This document shows positions 22,694 through 34,088 of a DNA stretch of 64,000 nt, one piece after another. Every line of letters begins with the position of its first letter. Position 1 is the stretch's first letter. The translations under genes were made by a program, and so were the position numbers. The notes under the pieces were generated by a model. It saw only the letters and a list, made by a program, of their open reading frames with translations, did not search any database and was not told the DNA's origin. The DNA is taken from assembly GCF_963576615.1 (NCBI RefSeq), contig NC_088715.1:28844463-28908462 (forward strand), given 5' to 3'. The DNA is from Watersipora subatra (Eukaryota > Bryozoa > Gymnolaemata > Cheilostomatida > Watersiporidae).

Positions 22694-23571
22694 AGGTTGA
22701 CTTGCAACAAAATTCATTCACATTGCCGTTATTTGATATAAAAAGATTCATTATGTCGTACTCTGTTGTGTTGTAGGTGCAAAATATGTAGAAAGGTGAT
22801 TACAAGCTCTTAAAAGCTCAAAAACGAACAGAAAATCTCAGCCACACGAGACCGCCGTAGTTTGGATTCCCTTTCCAAAACGGCTCAAATGTGATGTAGT
22901 TGTGAAAGATGGTTTTTGTTTACACTTTCTTGCAACCTTGTTCGTCGAAATATTTTCACAAATATACTTCACGCATTCAATAAAACTATGTCTATTGTTC
23001 TTACGCGTCTGTTTTAGCGTCATTATAATGCTGTCACTTTTAGCATTGATATCTTATAACTTACCGCAAAAAATCGTTAAACTTTTTCAACTTAGCTCGA
23101 AGGAGTACATATCATTGTCTGATAATCATGACGAGCCTGTTGGTCACCTGTAATAATCGAAAAGTGCTGCAAAAATTATTTGCGAAGTATTGGGTCACAT
23201 GATCAGAGAACGACTTGACGATTGAATAATGCCTAAACAAAACTGTAAAGTAGCGAGCATCTATATTTGATACGGGGTCTTCTGTAAAACCTGAGGTGTT
23301 TGTCATAAACTAGTACTATGATAAGTTCTATATTGAGCTTTGTATGCCATTCAATTCACGTGAAAACATACGTGACAAGACGATAACCAAATTTCGTGAT
23401 TACGTCTTCGAAATAAAGAGATTCCAATCTACGGCCGCTTTTCGTTTTTGAGCTTTTAAGAGCTTGTAATCAAATTTCTACATATTTGGCACTTACAACA
23501 CAACAGAGTAAGACATGGTGAATCTTTTGATACCAAATAACTGTAATGTGAATTTTGTTGCAAGTCAACCT
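22694..23571. mobile_element. TTAA-type foldback element inside the minisatellite
   Basis: The ends are exact inverted repeats: AGGTTGACTTGCAACAAAAT at 22694 and its complement finishing at 23571. The arms remain similar for about 140 bp (CTCTGTTGTGTTGTA, AGCTCTTAAAAGCTCAAAAA). The element is flanked by TTGA (22690-22693) and TTAA (23572-23575) in a repeat unit that normally reads CTTAACAC, consistent with insertion at TTAA as in piggyBac or Kolobok groups. The central 500 bp has only short frames, so it is non-autonomous. Confidence 0.8.
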
Positions 23572-23575
23572 TTAA

Positions 23576-24095
23576 CACTACTTCCACAAGGCCTTAACAC
23601 TACTACCACAAGGCCTTAACACTACTACCACAAGGCCTTAACACTACTACCACAAGGCCTTAACACTTTTACTACAAAACATTAACACTACTACCACAAT
23701 GCCTTAACACTACTAACACAAGGCCTTAACACTACTACCACAAAGCCTTAACGCTACTACCACAAGGCCTTGACACTACTACCACAAGGCCTTATCACTA
23801 CTAACACAAGGCCTTAACACTACTACCACAAGGCCTTAACACTACTACCACAAGGCCTTAACACTACTACCACAAGGCCTTAACACTTCTACCACAAAGC
23901 ATTAACACTACTACCACAATGCCTTAACACTACTAACACAAGGCCTTAACACTACTACCACAAAGCCTTAACGCTACTACCACAAGGCCTTGACACTACT
24001 ACCACAAGGCCTTATCACTACTAACACAAGGCCTTAACACTACTACCACAAAGCCTTAACACTACTACCACAACGCTTTGACACTACTACCATTA
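23576..24095. repeat. 22-bp minisatellite, right block
   Basis: About 23 further copies of the 22-bp unit. A higher-order duplication is visible: a variant series (CAAAACATT or CAAAGCATT, CAATGCC, AACACAAGG, CAAAGCC, ACGCTAC, TTGACAC, TTATCAC) occurs twice, near 23665-23815 and 23890-24040. Confidence 0.95.
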
Positions 24096-24720
24096 GCCTT
24101 GATCGAGTGTTAAAAGATCACTTACAACTTTTTTAGAAAAAACTTCTAACTTCCGGGCGCCGGCTTTCATTTCCTTTCGATTAGACTTGACAATTGTCGG
24201 ATCCGGTCGATGCCAATTCATAACTCATCAAGTGAATCTATAAATAGCGCTGTTCTCTTCTCACCTACTTGATCCTTTTCTTACAGACAATAGTAGCTTA
24301 AAATTATTCTATTGCGTTCTACTATACAAATATATACATAAATACTATCAGGAGATTTAGACAGGATATACCTTAAGGAGTCTTTGGCTAACAACGCTTA
24401 AACATTCCGCAAGATGCTATCTTGATTACAAATCTGTCACGCAGATTAGAAAATCTTATATCATCCTATTGACTGTGTCTAGGCAGGCTATTTTAGGCGT
24501 GGCGAAGCGTGTGTTTGAACATGTATGCCAGGCAAAGGAAGCTTATATTGGCTATGTGCTGATATTACATGTAGATATCAAAAGAAGAAAGTGCGGACTT
24601 GTTTCCAAATAACCATTGAAAGAATGAACCACATCTCCACAAGCCAATGATGGCTGCCACTATCATTCAGCTTGCTTAGAATTAAAAGTGAAACAGAAAA
24701 AATTGTCTTGTTGAGGATGA
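24096..24720. other. Non-coding stretch
   Basis: No gene recognised. Confidence 0.35.
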
Positions 24721-25105
24721 TGAACTTACACAAAGAATTAGTAATTTTCCATACTTTGAAACTGTTTTTGATGTTTGAGGTGCTCTGACTGCTAGGATGT
24801 CTTTAGATTAAAATCAACCAAACTTGATCGCAGTTAAAACGCTCAGATCGAGTGAAAGTAGAATTATGATGTCTATAGTTCCAAAGATGCTGACGGAATA
24901 GAGACATGTAACAGTGTAACTTGAACGCAATAGCCGATAGCAACGGTAGCAACTATTAAAGTCCTTCCATTTTTCCTATTTGCGTTTCAATCGGGATCAA
25001 GTTTTATCGATTTTCATGTTAAAACATCCTAGCAGTCAGATCACCTCAAGCATTAAAAACATTTGCAAATGACAGAAAAATACCAATAATTTCTAATACC
25101 AATAA
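24721..25105. mobile_element. Foldback family A, copy 3
   Basis: The left arm starts GAACTTACACAAAG and contains TTTGAGGTGCTCTGACTGC. The right arm holds the complement CAGTCAGATCACCTCAA (25033-25049). The interior runs in the opposite orientation to the 21.7-kb copy. Confidence 0.8.
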
Positions 25106-25189
25106 TAGTAGCAGAAGCAAAGCAGAAGTAGCAAAGATAGGTCAAGACAGACCGATTCCCTCGTCTGTTGCAGTGCTTGATCAACAGAT

Positions 25190-25845
25190 TAAAGATGAAC
25201 TTTAACAGATTTTTTATTCATTTCATCAGAACGATAGATATTTTTTATCATATCTGATTGTTTATGACGTTTGAGGTGATCCGATTGCAAGAATGTTGTA
25301 AAATTAAAATAGACAAAAAACTTGATCTCGGTTAAAACACTCAGATTCAAAGGAAAGTGCGATTCAATGTCTTTAGTTGCAAAGAGCCCATTAGAATAAA
25401 GACGCGTAATGCTGCAACTTAAAGGCAGTAGCCGATATCAACTATAGCAATGATAGCAACTAGTGACGTCATAATCACACTTTTGCTTGATTGGAGCGTT
25501 TTAAATTTGATTTTTTTGAGCGTTTTAAAACGCTCAAAAAAATCTGTGCAAAATGATGTCACTGGTTGCTCTCATTGCTACAGATGAAATCGGCTATTAC
25601 ATTCAAGTTACAGCGTTACGCGTCTCTATTCTGTCGGCATCTTTGCAACTATAGACATCATAATCGCACATTTGCTTGATCTGAGCGTTTCAACCGCGAT
25701 CAAGTTTTGTCGATTTCAATCTTGAATCACTCTGGCAGTCAGATCACCTCAAGCATCAAAAACATTTGCAAATGACAGAAAAATAACAATAATTTCAGAT
25801 AAAATCTACTAAAATTTTGTGCAAGTTCATATCTAGGTCTTTTTT
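25190..25845. mobile_element. Foldback family A, head-to-head double copy
   Basis: Outer arms as in single copies (TGAGGTGATCCGATTGC near 25276; CAGTCAGATCACCTCAA near 25735). It contains two interiors in opposite orientation: complement of ATGATGTC at 25369 and 25465, forward AAAATGATGTCAC near 25548. They meet at a short perfect palindrome, TTTGAGCGTTTT and its complement, at about 25516-25542. It is roughly 200 bp longer than single copies. Confidence 0.75.
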
Positions 25846-25924
25846 ATTCTCTCTATGAATTTATTTCTATCCATATCTGTAAGTATTTTCCTTATTGCTA
25901 TTGCTAGTTCTTATTAGTAACTAC

Positions 25925-26565
25925 CACTCTCTCAGCTCATATGCCTTTGTAATTGATGAAAAAACATTAAGGGGTGGTTCTGCTTGGATAGATTATAATT
26001 TTTATTATAAATCCTTCTACCTCAGATCAGCTTGGTTCAAAATTCATTTAAGAGAACTTGTAGATTCTTGTTAGTAACTTTTTGCATAGCAGTGCTTTTT
26101 TATAATATTAAAAAACGTTTTAACAAAAATGTTCTAAATTGAGTTTTAAATTAAAAAATAGTGTATATATATCATTAAGCAATATCAGCAATTTTCAGTA
26201 AAATGGCTGGCCGTAGGCTGATAGCTAAATGCGTACATGGACGGCAGTTAAAGGGTTAAATTTGCTTCATTGAAGATTCATTTAAAAGAACTTGTAGATT
26301 ATTGTTAGTGACTTCTGAATCAATGATAAATTATCAACAATGATAAAGTGAGTCATACACGTCCAAGCCTTTACTTGTGTTACAATGGCAGTTGTTGAAC
26401 TTCGCTAACGTTCACACAGTCATAAAGTTCTTTGCATCTAACTACTGGGATGAATAAAATATTGGCCGCTAAGGGGTTTGAACCCACAGCATTCAACTTG
26501 TTCGTGTAATGCTCTAACTGACTGAGTTGATCAACCAACTTCTGAGGTCTCAGAATATGTGAACA
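25925..26565 (-). repeat. SINE family H, copy 2 (tRNA-like head)
   Basis: Homologous to 2205-2640. On the minus strand the head (from 26548) contains an A-box-like CTCAGTCAGTTAGAGC and a B box GGGTTCAAACCCC (26477-26489), a tRNA-like origin. A segment of about 220 bp (26060-26280) is extra; it is bordered by two copies of CATTTAA.AGAACTTGTAGAT, so it arose by internal duplication plus insertion. Confidence 0.6.
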
Positions 26566-26616
26566 CCTTTATTATCTTATCTATTATTATTTTATGACAA
26601 AAGCAAACCGACGGCC

Positions 26617-26959
26617 ATTCTTTACTATAATAAGAGCTGTGTCTGTCCATCTGTGTGTCTGTCCATCTGTCCCTCCGAAGCCTCACCAAGTGTTAAGAAA
26701 ATAACGCTTGCACCACACAGGAGCCGTACTGGGCTATTGTCAGTTTTCAGCCAAGCAGCCACCAACTGTAATACTGGGCCACCTTGCAGTGCCATGGAAT
26801 GTTTTCTTCATTAACAATCTAATCTGTTACTCTGCGCCTCGAATAGCCATGCTACTGCACATATGGGCCATCGTTGCACCTTACTTTTTTATCATCTTGT
26901 TATGGTATGATTTAATGTAATCAAAACAACAAAGGTTCACCAAACCAAAACGAGTATTA

Positions 26960-26960
<1 letters not shown>
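26617..26960 (-). repeat. SINE family B copy, diverged and extended
   Basis: Opens with CTTTACTATAATAAGAG and (TGTCTGTCCATC) repeats, the complement of the family tail. The tRNA-like part is badly eroded. The distal part (26840-26940) shares GCTACTGC.CA.TTGGGC-type sequence with 29565-29640. Confidence 0.5.
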
Positions 26961-27357
<397 letters not shown>

Positions 27358-27583
27358 TAGTCAGAGGTTTACCATAGTAGTTAAAGCTATTTACAACATC
27401 TAAAATTTCTTCTTTCCATTTTTAATGAAAAAATTTTCTGCTGTTGGTCTTACCACCACAGGCTACTTTTCATAATGCAAACCAAGTCCACTCGGTGACT
27501 ACAAGTTTAGCCAATGAGATATAAGCATTATAAAATAGTCCTGAATAAACAACAACCTGATAGACTCCGCCTATATGCTAGAC

Positions 27584-28210
27584 CAGGGATGGCCAAATGA
27601 TTTTGGTCATGATCCGTTACAGCCAAATCTGACAAATTAAAGATCCACAATGAGCTGAAGATGTGCATTTTTCTTTTTACCAAATAAAAGCGTGCAATTA
27701 TTTGGGTATACCTTAAAACAAAGCGCTAAATACATTTTAAAACTTATTATTATACATAATTTGCCTAAGAATCCGTGAATGAATGTGCTGTAATGAATGT
27801 CTGATACCAGTGAAAAAATGATGATAGAGCTTTGACTTCACAATACTATAAAAACGTAGTTTCCTACTACTTACAGCGACTTTTACAAGTTCATGAAGAT
27901 GAGTATTTGTAAATCTTGTTCTACGATTGATTTTCACAAAATGAATTGCTGAAAACGATGGTTCACATAGGTAAGTTGAGAGGCAAGGAAAGTAAATATT
28001 TTCCCAGCTACCCTACATTTAGTAAATGTTGGGTACTTGTCCAAGCTTCCAGGCGACGATCAAATGAATGACCAAAAAAATTAACAAAAAACCATTTTAA
28101 ACCAAATTTTACAATAAATATTTAAAACAAAAATTTTGACAGCCAACTTGAAAGATCCACTAAAAAGGTCAAACAGATCCGGATTTGGATCTACGATTTT
28201 GCCATAGCTG
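27584..28210 (-). mobile_element. hAT element family G, copy 1
   Basis: The ends are CAGGGATGGCCAAA (27584) and TTTTGCCATAGCTG (to 28210). The 8-bp flanks are TGCTAGAC and TGCTGGAA (6/8), a worn target duplication. A C-terminal hAT transposase fragment lies on the minus strand at 27854-28006. The second copy at 33538-34088 is inverted relative to this one. Confidence 0.8.
27854..28006 (-). pseudogene. hAT transposase C-terminal (hATC) domain fragment
   Basis: 51 open codons contain the signature of the hAT C-terminal dimerisation region: FPCLSTYLCEPSFSAIHF, then a basic R-R-T-R-F-T-N-T-H-L stretch, then ELVKVAVS. This is the order STYLCE..FS....K...R..LT..HL found in hAT (Charlie/ZBED-like) transposases. 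The region mediates dimerisation. Upstream catalytic sequence is absent and stops occur on both sides, so it is a relic. Confidence 0.75.
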
Positions 28211-28885
28211 TGCTGGAACTAGATGCATATGTAAAACAGTTTGGTGTCAGCATAGGCGCTAAAATGTCACTCCTGCTTACCTTTCCAAATTTTAATATTG
28301 AAAACTGTCAAACAGTTAAACAAGTACTTGCAGGTATTGCCTGCATCATTCAATCAATCTCAAGTGTTTCAGTCTCTGCTGGGCTTACTTAGATGAAACT
28401 TTTATCTAGATTTGTTATTTTAAGAAGGGCTACTTAAAACATATCATGTATCCCGCAACATGCATCTAGGATTGCAGCTTCATATTTACAGTGTTCGGCT
28501 CAGACTCGAATTCATTTAAAAATATGCAGCTTTCCCTTGCCGCAGTTCTAAAGTAATTAGCTCAAAAGCATTTAATTTTGGTTGAAATATTTGACTCGAA
28601 CTCAAGTAACATCTAAAATAATCAAATAAAACACGATTGAGCTCTACAATATTTAATTTAGACTAAATTCAGCTAAGTAGATTGGCTTCAAACGCCATTC
28701 AGGCTAGAGCTTTAATTTGTGTCAAATTAGGTTTGAGAAGAGAAAAGGCTATTGACCAGCTTAATACTGTTTACAGACATGTTTTTAAAAAGACAGACTT
28801 GCTACACTATGCTCAAATAAAATTATGTTAAATTTTACAGATTTCTTTGTTTTTTTCATTCAAACTTAAAATATGGCAAAATGCT
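28211..28885. other. Non-coding stretch
   Basis: A 60-codon frame at 28210-28392 begins exactly at the element border with a non-ATG start and lacks support. Nothing else seen. Confidence 0.3.
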
Positions 28886-28957
28886 GGGCTTGTCCGGGAT
28901 TTGAACCCGGGACCTCTCGCACCCTAAGCGAGAATCATACCCCTAGACCAACAAGCC
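28886..28957 (-). tRNA. tRNA-Pro (anticodon AGG)
   Basis: The 72-nt minus-strand sequence folds as a full cloverleaf. The acceptor GGCTTGT pairs with ACAAGCC and has discriminator C. The D arm includes TGGTCTAGGGGTATGA (A box). The anticodon stem CTCGC/GCGAG carries loop TTAGGGT, with AGG at 28923-28925. The T arm is CCCGGGTTCAAATCCCGG (B box). It matches animal proline tRNA closely, with all stems paired, so it is probably functional; it reads CCU (and, as inosine, CCC/CCA) codons. No intron and no encoded CCA. A T run for Pol III termination lies a short distance downstream. Confidence 0.97.
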
Positions 28958-29382
28958 ATTTATGTGCAGCCCATGTACAATTTAAAATCTGGGTATTAAA
29001 TTTCTTAATCCTGACCCGGTACAAGTAATTAATCACTAGCAGCTGTTAATGTCAATTTTCTCAGCTGTGAATTTCTGCCTGAAACCATTAAATGTTATTT
29101 TCAAAGGCTCTCAATTTAGTAGTGTAGCTGATGGCACCTAAGTAGGTACTAACAGGATTAAATAAGGGAATTGGAATAGCAATAGATTGCTAACATTGTG
29201 CGAATAACTCCACAATGTAATGACAAATTGAATGAACATCGAGGGCAAGGTTACCCTTTATCAAAAGTGCATTGATATGACAATTCACAAATGTTCCGAG
29301 AATTCATTTTGTAATAAAATACAAGAAGTCAACACGGATTAGGAATTAATTTATCATTCACCAGCCAGCTCTCACTTGACTC
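28958..29382. other. Non-coding stretch
   Basis: No gene seen next to the tRNA; unique AT-rich DNA. Confidence 0.35.
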
Positions 29383-29660
29383 TTGTCTTTTGAGCCTTGA
29401 TCAGGCATCGTTTTATGTGCTGAAACCCTTTAAGAATACACAATAACATTCAAAGAATAGAATGTATGTTCATGTTTTAAAGCAAATTATATTAAATTAA
29501 TAAAACTTTTAGCAGTAGTCATACATTTTAAATCATTTGGTTTTACCTCATTTACTTAGTGGCCCAGCGCCTTGACTAGCAATGCTACTGCGCAGTTTGG
29601 GCGTCATCATTATTTTTTGTTGTTCTTTTTTCTGTTTTCATATCTTTTGATGAAATAAAA
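29383..29660 (+). repeat. Dispersed repeat J copy 2, joined to SINE-like 3' part
   Basis: 29383-29505 repeats 27101-27228. 29560-29660 resembles 26830-26940 (CGCCTTGACTAGCAATGCTACTGC against CGCCTCGAATAGCCATGCTACTGC) and ends in (CAAA)n. The two parts occur in opposite order at 26.8-27.2 kb, so they may belong to one element. Confidence 0.6.
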
Positions 29661-30642
29661 CAAACAAACAAACTTGTATATTGAGATATATTACAATATA
29701 TTACAGTTTACAATACATACTTATATACTGTAATATATATTGCAGTTTACAGGTTCAAGGTATAGCAGTTGACTTTAGAATAATTATAAGCAAAATATAA
29801 TTCAGCCACTCATAACTCAACCATCCACAACTTAGGTATCTAGTGTCTCAATAAGACAGTTACTTGCTTCTTGGAGACATCATTAGACACTGGAATGACC
29901 TATGCTGCTGCTCTGCTGTTGCATTCATGTGGAGATAACTCGAGTCTGTTCACCAGTAAAGCTCATTTACTAGTTCATATAAACTTGTAGGTTATTTCTC
30001 TTTGAATTTTATTAAACTTTTATCTGCCGTTTTGTTATTATTACATGTGAAAAAGGTTATGAGATATTTTAAAAAGCATCCGAAATTTAACTTTCTTGTT
30101 TTTGTTAAAATTAGGTTCAAATTTTACACCCATACATACAGCTATATATGCCATAATAATCCATTATATAATACAGCAAATTTATACCCTCTGAGCAACG
30201 ATGTGTTCCCTCACTGCTGACAACGAACCTTGCAAAGTTGTACACAGATGTATATGAAAAATCTTACATTCAAAACTTGAAACATTTTTATATTTTTATT
30301 TGAGTTATAAATTATAATAATCCTTCATAATGCTCTAACTTTTATGCATATTACTTAATTAAACCTGTTTTTAATTAGTAATAAGGAAATTCCTGACAGT
30401 TTTACTAAACTGTCAGTAGTTAAAAATGTTGCAGTCATGAATTAGCGAGCTCACTAATTGCTGCTACAAAATCAACGTACTTAAATTAGACCTACTCATA
30501 AATCATTTAAACATTCACCAGGTATTCCTCATTGTCATATGTGATAGAGTTTGTGATATATATTTATTATACTCTAGAATAAGGTTCTATGGAAACATCA
30601 TTCGTAAAAAATGAGGTGGTTGTTACAACCCACAGATGCTAA
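29661..30642. other. Non-coding stretch
   Basis: AT-rich; no gene or repeat family recognised apart from TATA-rich patches near 29680-29745. Confidence 0.35.
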
Positions 30643-30716
30643 ATTATTCCATGAGCACCATACTCCATATTATTCCATGAGCGCCATACTCCATATTATT
30701 CCATGAGCACCATACT
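30643..30716. repeat. 26-bp tandem repeat, about 3 copies
   Basis: TTATTCCATGAGC.CCATACTC recurs at 26-bp intervals three times. Confidence 0.9.
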
Positions 30717-30769
30717 CAAAAATTATTTTAAAGAGTCTTTCTCTTGCACTCTGTCATCGCGACAATGAC

Positions 30770-32480
30770 TGTCTTATGGTTTAAGCTTTATCACTGACTT
30801 CTATGCAGCTACGTTTCCCAGCTTCTCTTACCATCTGTTTGTGTCAAGTTCCCTCAACTTTATGTTATGCTTAGCTATACCTTTGTATCTCAGTCTAGGT
30901 CTACCCTGATTGCTCGTTCCTTTGTGTAGTTGTAAATATAATAATAGCTGCCTTAGCAATCTCTCAAGACCCATCCTGTGCACATGTTTCAGCCATCTTA
31001 AACCTTTTTTGTCAGAATGTCTGCCATTGATTGGAAGCTAGTCTCTCTTAAGATTTCAGTGTTCTTGACCTAATCTCTCCAGGTGAGACTCATTATGCTA
31101 CATAGTTGTCTCATCATGACTGTCTCTTTCAGCATGACTGTCTGTGCAGTCTCTTCATGTGCGCTTGGTACAGTGTCCAGGTCTCTGCTTTATATAATAG
31201 GTTTGTTAGGATTACAGCTCTGTAGACCTTACACTTAGCTCAAATGGTTACATTCTTGTTCCTCCAGAAACGATTCTGATATTTTCGTAGGAAGCGCTGG
31301 CAGTGTAAATTATGTGACTAAGTTCTTTGCCAATTTTGGTGTCACTGATTATGATATGCCCAGTATCTGGAATATGCACAAAGAGTGAGCGGCTTGTTGT
31401 CTATCAGGATATCTGTACAATCTGATGACAGGTTCAGAAGCTTTACAGGTTGATACAGACAGTTTTCTTTAACTATTTTTAAGTGACTTCTGATGCTGCT
31501 CAAACAAATCAATCCATCTTTCATTTTTTCGTGACGTCATTCTATCGCTGTCGGCCATCTTTATAGACAATTTTTATCATTAAAAACACTGAGCTTTTGT
31601 AATGAATTTTTGAAAATAATGCTTTCGTTTGCAATTTTTATTATAGTACCAAAACAAAACTCATCCAAAAAATACTATTACATAAAATAATAGCCATCAT
31701 TTTCTACAAATATGGCGGCTATTTCGGAGACGAGCGCATATGCAAACGGCTTGATGACGTCAAAAAAAACGATGGATAAACAGTTTGCATGCCCTCAGCA
31801 GAGTCGTTAACTAGCACACTGTCATCTGCAAACAGCATCTCCTTGACAAAAAACTTGGTTGTGTATAATTTGGATTCGACTTGAGAGATTCCAAATAGAT
31901 TGGCCCTCTGCCTTGTTTGAATCTAGACTCCTTGAATATTGTCTTTAAAAGTAACTTCAAACATATCATTCAGGTATACGTGTAGTGTGAAAAAGGTTGG
32001 TGCAAAAACAGCCTCATTGAACCCCATTTTCTACAAAAAACTCTCCTGAAGCCTGATGTGCATAGACTACTTGGGCCAGCATTATATCATGCAAAGATCT
32101 TATCAGGTTCATCATCTTTTCAGCGCAGCCTAACCTTTTTAGAACTGTCTAGAGACTTTGTCCTAAGACGATATCAATGGCCTTGATAAATTCGATGAAA
32201 ACAGCGTGCAAAGGTATGTTTTGTTTTTGACATCGATCTTGGGTTTGGCGGCAAATGGCAGAGGCTGAACACCATACCCATTGCACTACATTTTTTAAAA
32301 TCCCACACTGTGTTTCATGCAGTAGCTTTGGTGAGATCACTCTGTTAACCCTGTTGAGTAGTACACAGGCCTTAGTCTTTCCAGTAATTGACAGCAGAAA
32401 TACCGAACGTCAATCATTCTTACAGCCTTTATCATCTCCTTTCTTAAATATATGGTGATTTCAGCATCTTTCTAATCTTG
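30770..32480 (-). pseudogene. Decayed LINE reverse transcriptase
   Basis: Minus-strand fragments appear in the order of a non-LTR reverse transcriptase. HIFKKGDDKGCKND followed by SVFLLSITGKTKACVLLNR occurs near 32350-32460. Then come ISPKLLHETQCG and AICRQTQDRCQKQN, HAVFIEFIKAIDIV (32149-32340; the latter in place of the usual D.TKAFDTV). The catalytic-box remnant MLFADDSVLVNDSAEG has its FADD at 31821-31832. YRAVILTNLLYKAETWTLY then HMKRLH lies at about 31150-31235. Frames change repeatedly and stops are common, so the copy is dead. The aspartate of the first catalytic box is kept (KAIDIV). A MITE splits it at 31512-31777. Confidence 0.85.
31512..31777. mobile_element. MITE inserted into the LINE
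   Basis: Inverted ends: ATCCATC then a T run and GTGACGTCAT on the left; GATGACGTCA, an A run and GATGGAT on the right. The interior has GGCCATCTTTATAG mirrored as ATATGGCGGCTAT. It interrupts LINE homology, so it is younger than the LINE copy. No coding capacity. Confidence 0.7.
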
Positions 32481-32924
32481 TGGAATTTCTTCCTTCTCTC
32501 ATATCTCTCTAATCAGTTTGAATAACTTTATTTGCAGCCGTTGACTACCCTAATTTTATACCTCTACAATGATCTCACATAGAGCAAGAGCTCACTTTCT
32601 TTCATTATAGTGACGGCAACAATGACTTTCGCTTCATCAGGTGGTTCAGTCAGACAGCTCATGTTTGGTCTTTGCATCAAGCAATCTGTATTGACCTGAC
32701 CTATACTCTATGGCTAGAATACTCCCTATTAATAAAAAGCTCTCTGTTCTACTATATGTCTAAATATGAAGTTGTCCACTCTTTTCCAAATTCATATATT
32801 GTTTTGGTGTCATGCTAAATGCAACATATTTTATATATGCAACAGCATCATTAATTGAGTAAACCTGTTTACGCATTGTAGGTACCTTTAGCAGATGTAA
32901 TGTACCAGGTACCTGCTTTTTTGA
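32481..32924. other. Probable LINE remainder, then non-coding
   Basis: 32481-32700 may be an eroded 5' extension of the LINE on the minus strand, but no motif is clear enough to call. Confidence 0.25.
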
Positions 32925-33080
32925 ATTCTTGTTACATTTTGCAATATAGTCGATTGAGTCAATAAAGTCAGTAAATTTAGTAAAGTTAGTAAAGTCAGTC
33001 AAGTCATTTGAGTTAATCAATCCATTTAAGTCTGTCAAGTCATTCAAGTAAGTTAAACCAGTCAAATCGTCAAGTTAGTG
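32925..33080. repeat. Degenerate AAGTCA-type tandem repeat
   Basis: Repeats of the type AGTAAAGT.AGT and AAGTCATT.AAGT with a rough 9-15 bp rhythm. They create a repetitive minus-strand frame (Asn/Asp/Thr-rich) that is not a gene. Confidence 0.65.
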
Positions 33081-33210
33081 ATGTGAGTTAATAATACCTG
33101 AACAAACTGTCAATTAGCAATAGGTACTTGATAGAATATGTGTTTAATCAAGTAATCATTACAAATATAAAGTTATTGTTCATGTAATTTGGTCTGTCTT
33201 TATGTCAAAG

Positions 33211-33278
33211 CTGTGACTCTGCGGCTGGGATCTATCATGGAACTATTTCCATGATAGATCCCAGTCGCAGAGTCACAG
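33211..33278. other. Near-perfect 32-bp hairpin
   Basis: Arms 33211-33242 and 33247-33278 pair with one mismatch around a 4-nt loop CTAT. The arm begins CTGTGACTCTGCGGCTGG. Part of the right arm (CAGATCCCAGTCGCAG) is repeated directly afterwards (33276-33292). As RNA it would form a very stable stem. Confidence 0.95.
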
Positions 33279-33537
33279 ATCCCAGTCGCAGTCAAATGTT
33301 TGTAACTTAGCATTTGATATTTCATAAAAATTGTAGAGATTATAATCTTGAAATTTTTTTCAAATACTGAAATAACTAGTGTTTATGATTGAGGAATATG
33401 TAAAATTGCTACATAAGTTTAGGTTGTAGCAGTTGTATTTTAGCTGGGAGTTGTGCTACAGCAATGCAGACAACTCCATGTTAGCAATTTTGGAATACAA
33501 GCATGACAAAGTCATCATGTGGATTTATATACTAGCC

Positions 33538-34088
33538 CAGCTATGGCCAAATCTATGGCGGATCTAGATCCGCCATTTGCATGTTTGTAGTTTTTTGTAG
33601 ATCTTTCAAGTTACCTGTAGGTAAGTAGCTGCCGAAAAGGTTTTTTGAAGTATTTTTTTAATTTTTTGTAACAAAGATTTTTGTAAATTTTTCTCAGATT
33701 TTTTGTAAACTCATTGTTTTCATCAATGAGTTTTGTAAAAAGTGATCATAGAACACGACTCACAAATACTGATTTTCGTAAACTTTAAGAGTCGCTGTAA
33801 GTAGCAGAAAACTGTGTTTTGATAGTATTGTGAAGCCCACTCCTCACTTTTTTCACTGATATCAGACATATATACTGCAGCACATTCATTCACTGATTTT
33901 TAGTCAAATTATGTATATAAGCGAAATTTTGTAAAATCGTATTTGACCCCTTGTTTAAGATGTGAACAAATAATTGCATGTTCATGTATGGTAAAAAAGA
34001 AAAGTACACATCTTCAGCTCGTTGTGGATCTTTCATTCGTCAGGTTTGTCTGTAATGGATTTTGGCAAAAATCATTTGGCCATCCCTG
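33538..34088 (+). mobile_element. hAT element family G, copy 2
   Basis: The ends are CAGCTATGGCCAAAT (33538) and CATTTGGCCATCCCTG (to 34088). The flanks are TACTAGCC and TACTAGAC, a 7/8 target duplication. It lies in reverse orientation to copy 1 and shares the transposase C-terminal relic around 33755-33930, here full of stops. Near its left end are extra TTTTTGTAA-type repeats (33590-33720). Confidence 0.85.

Noticed and set aside
22531-24095. CRISPR-like array (regular 22-bp repeats)
   Set aside because: Units are directly adjacent with no spacers, the genome is animal, and there are no cas genes.
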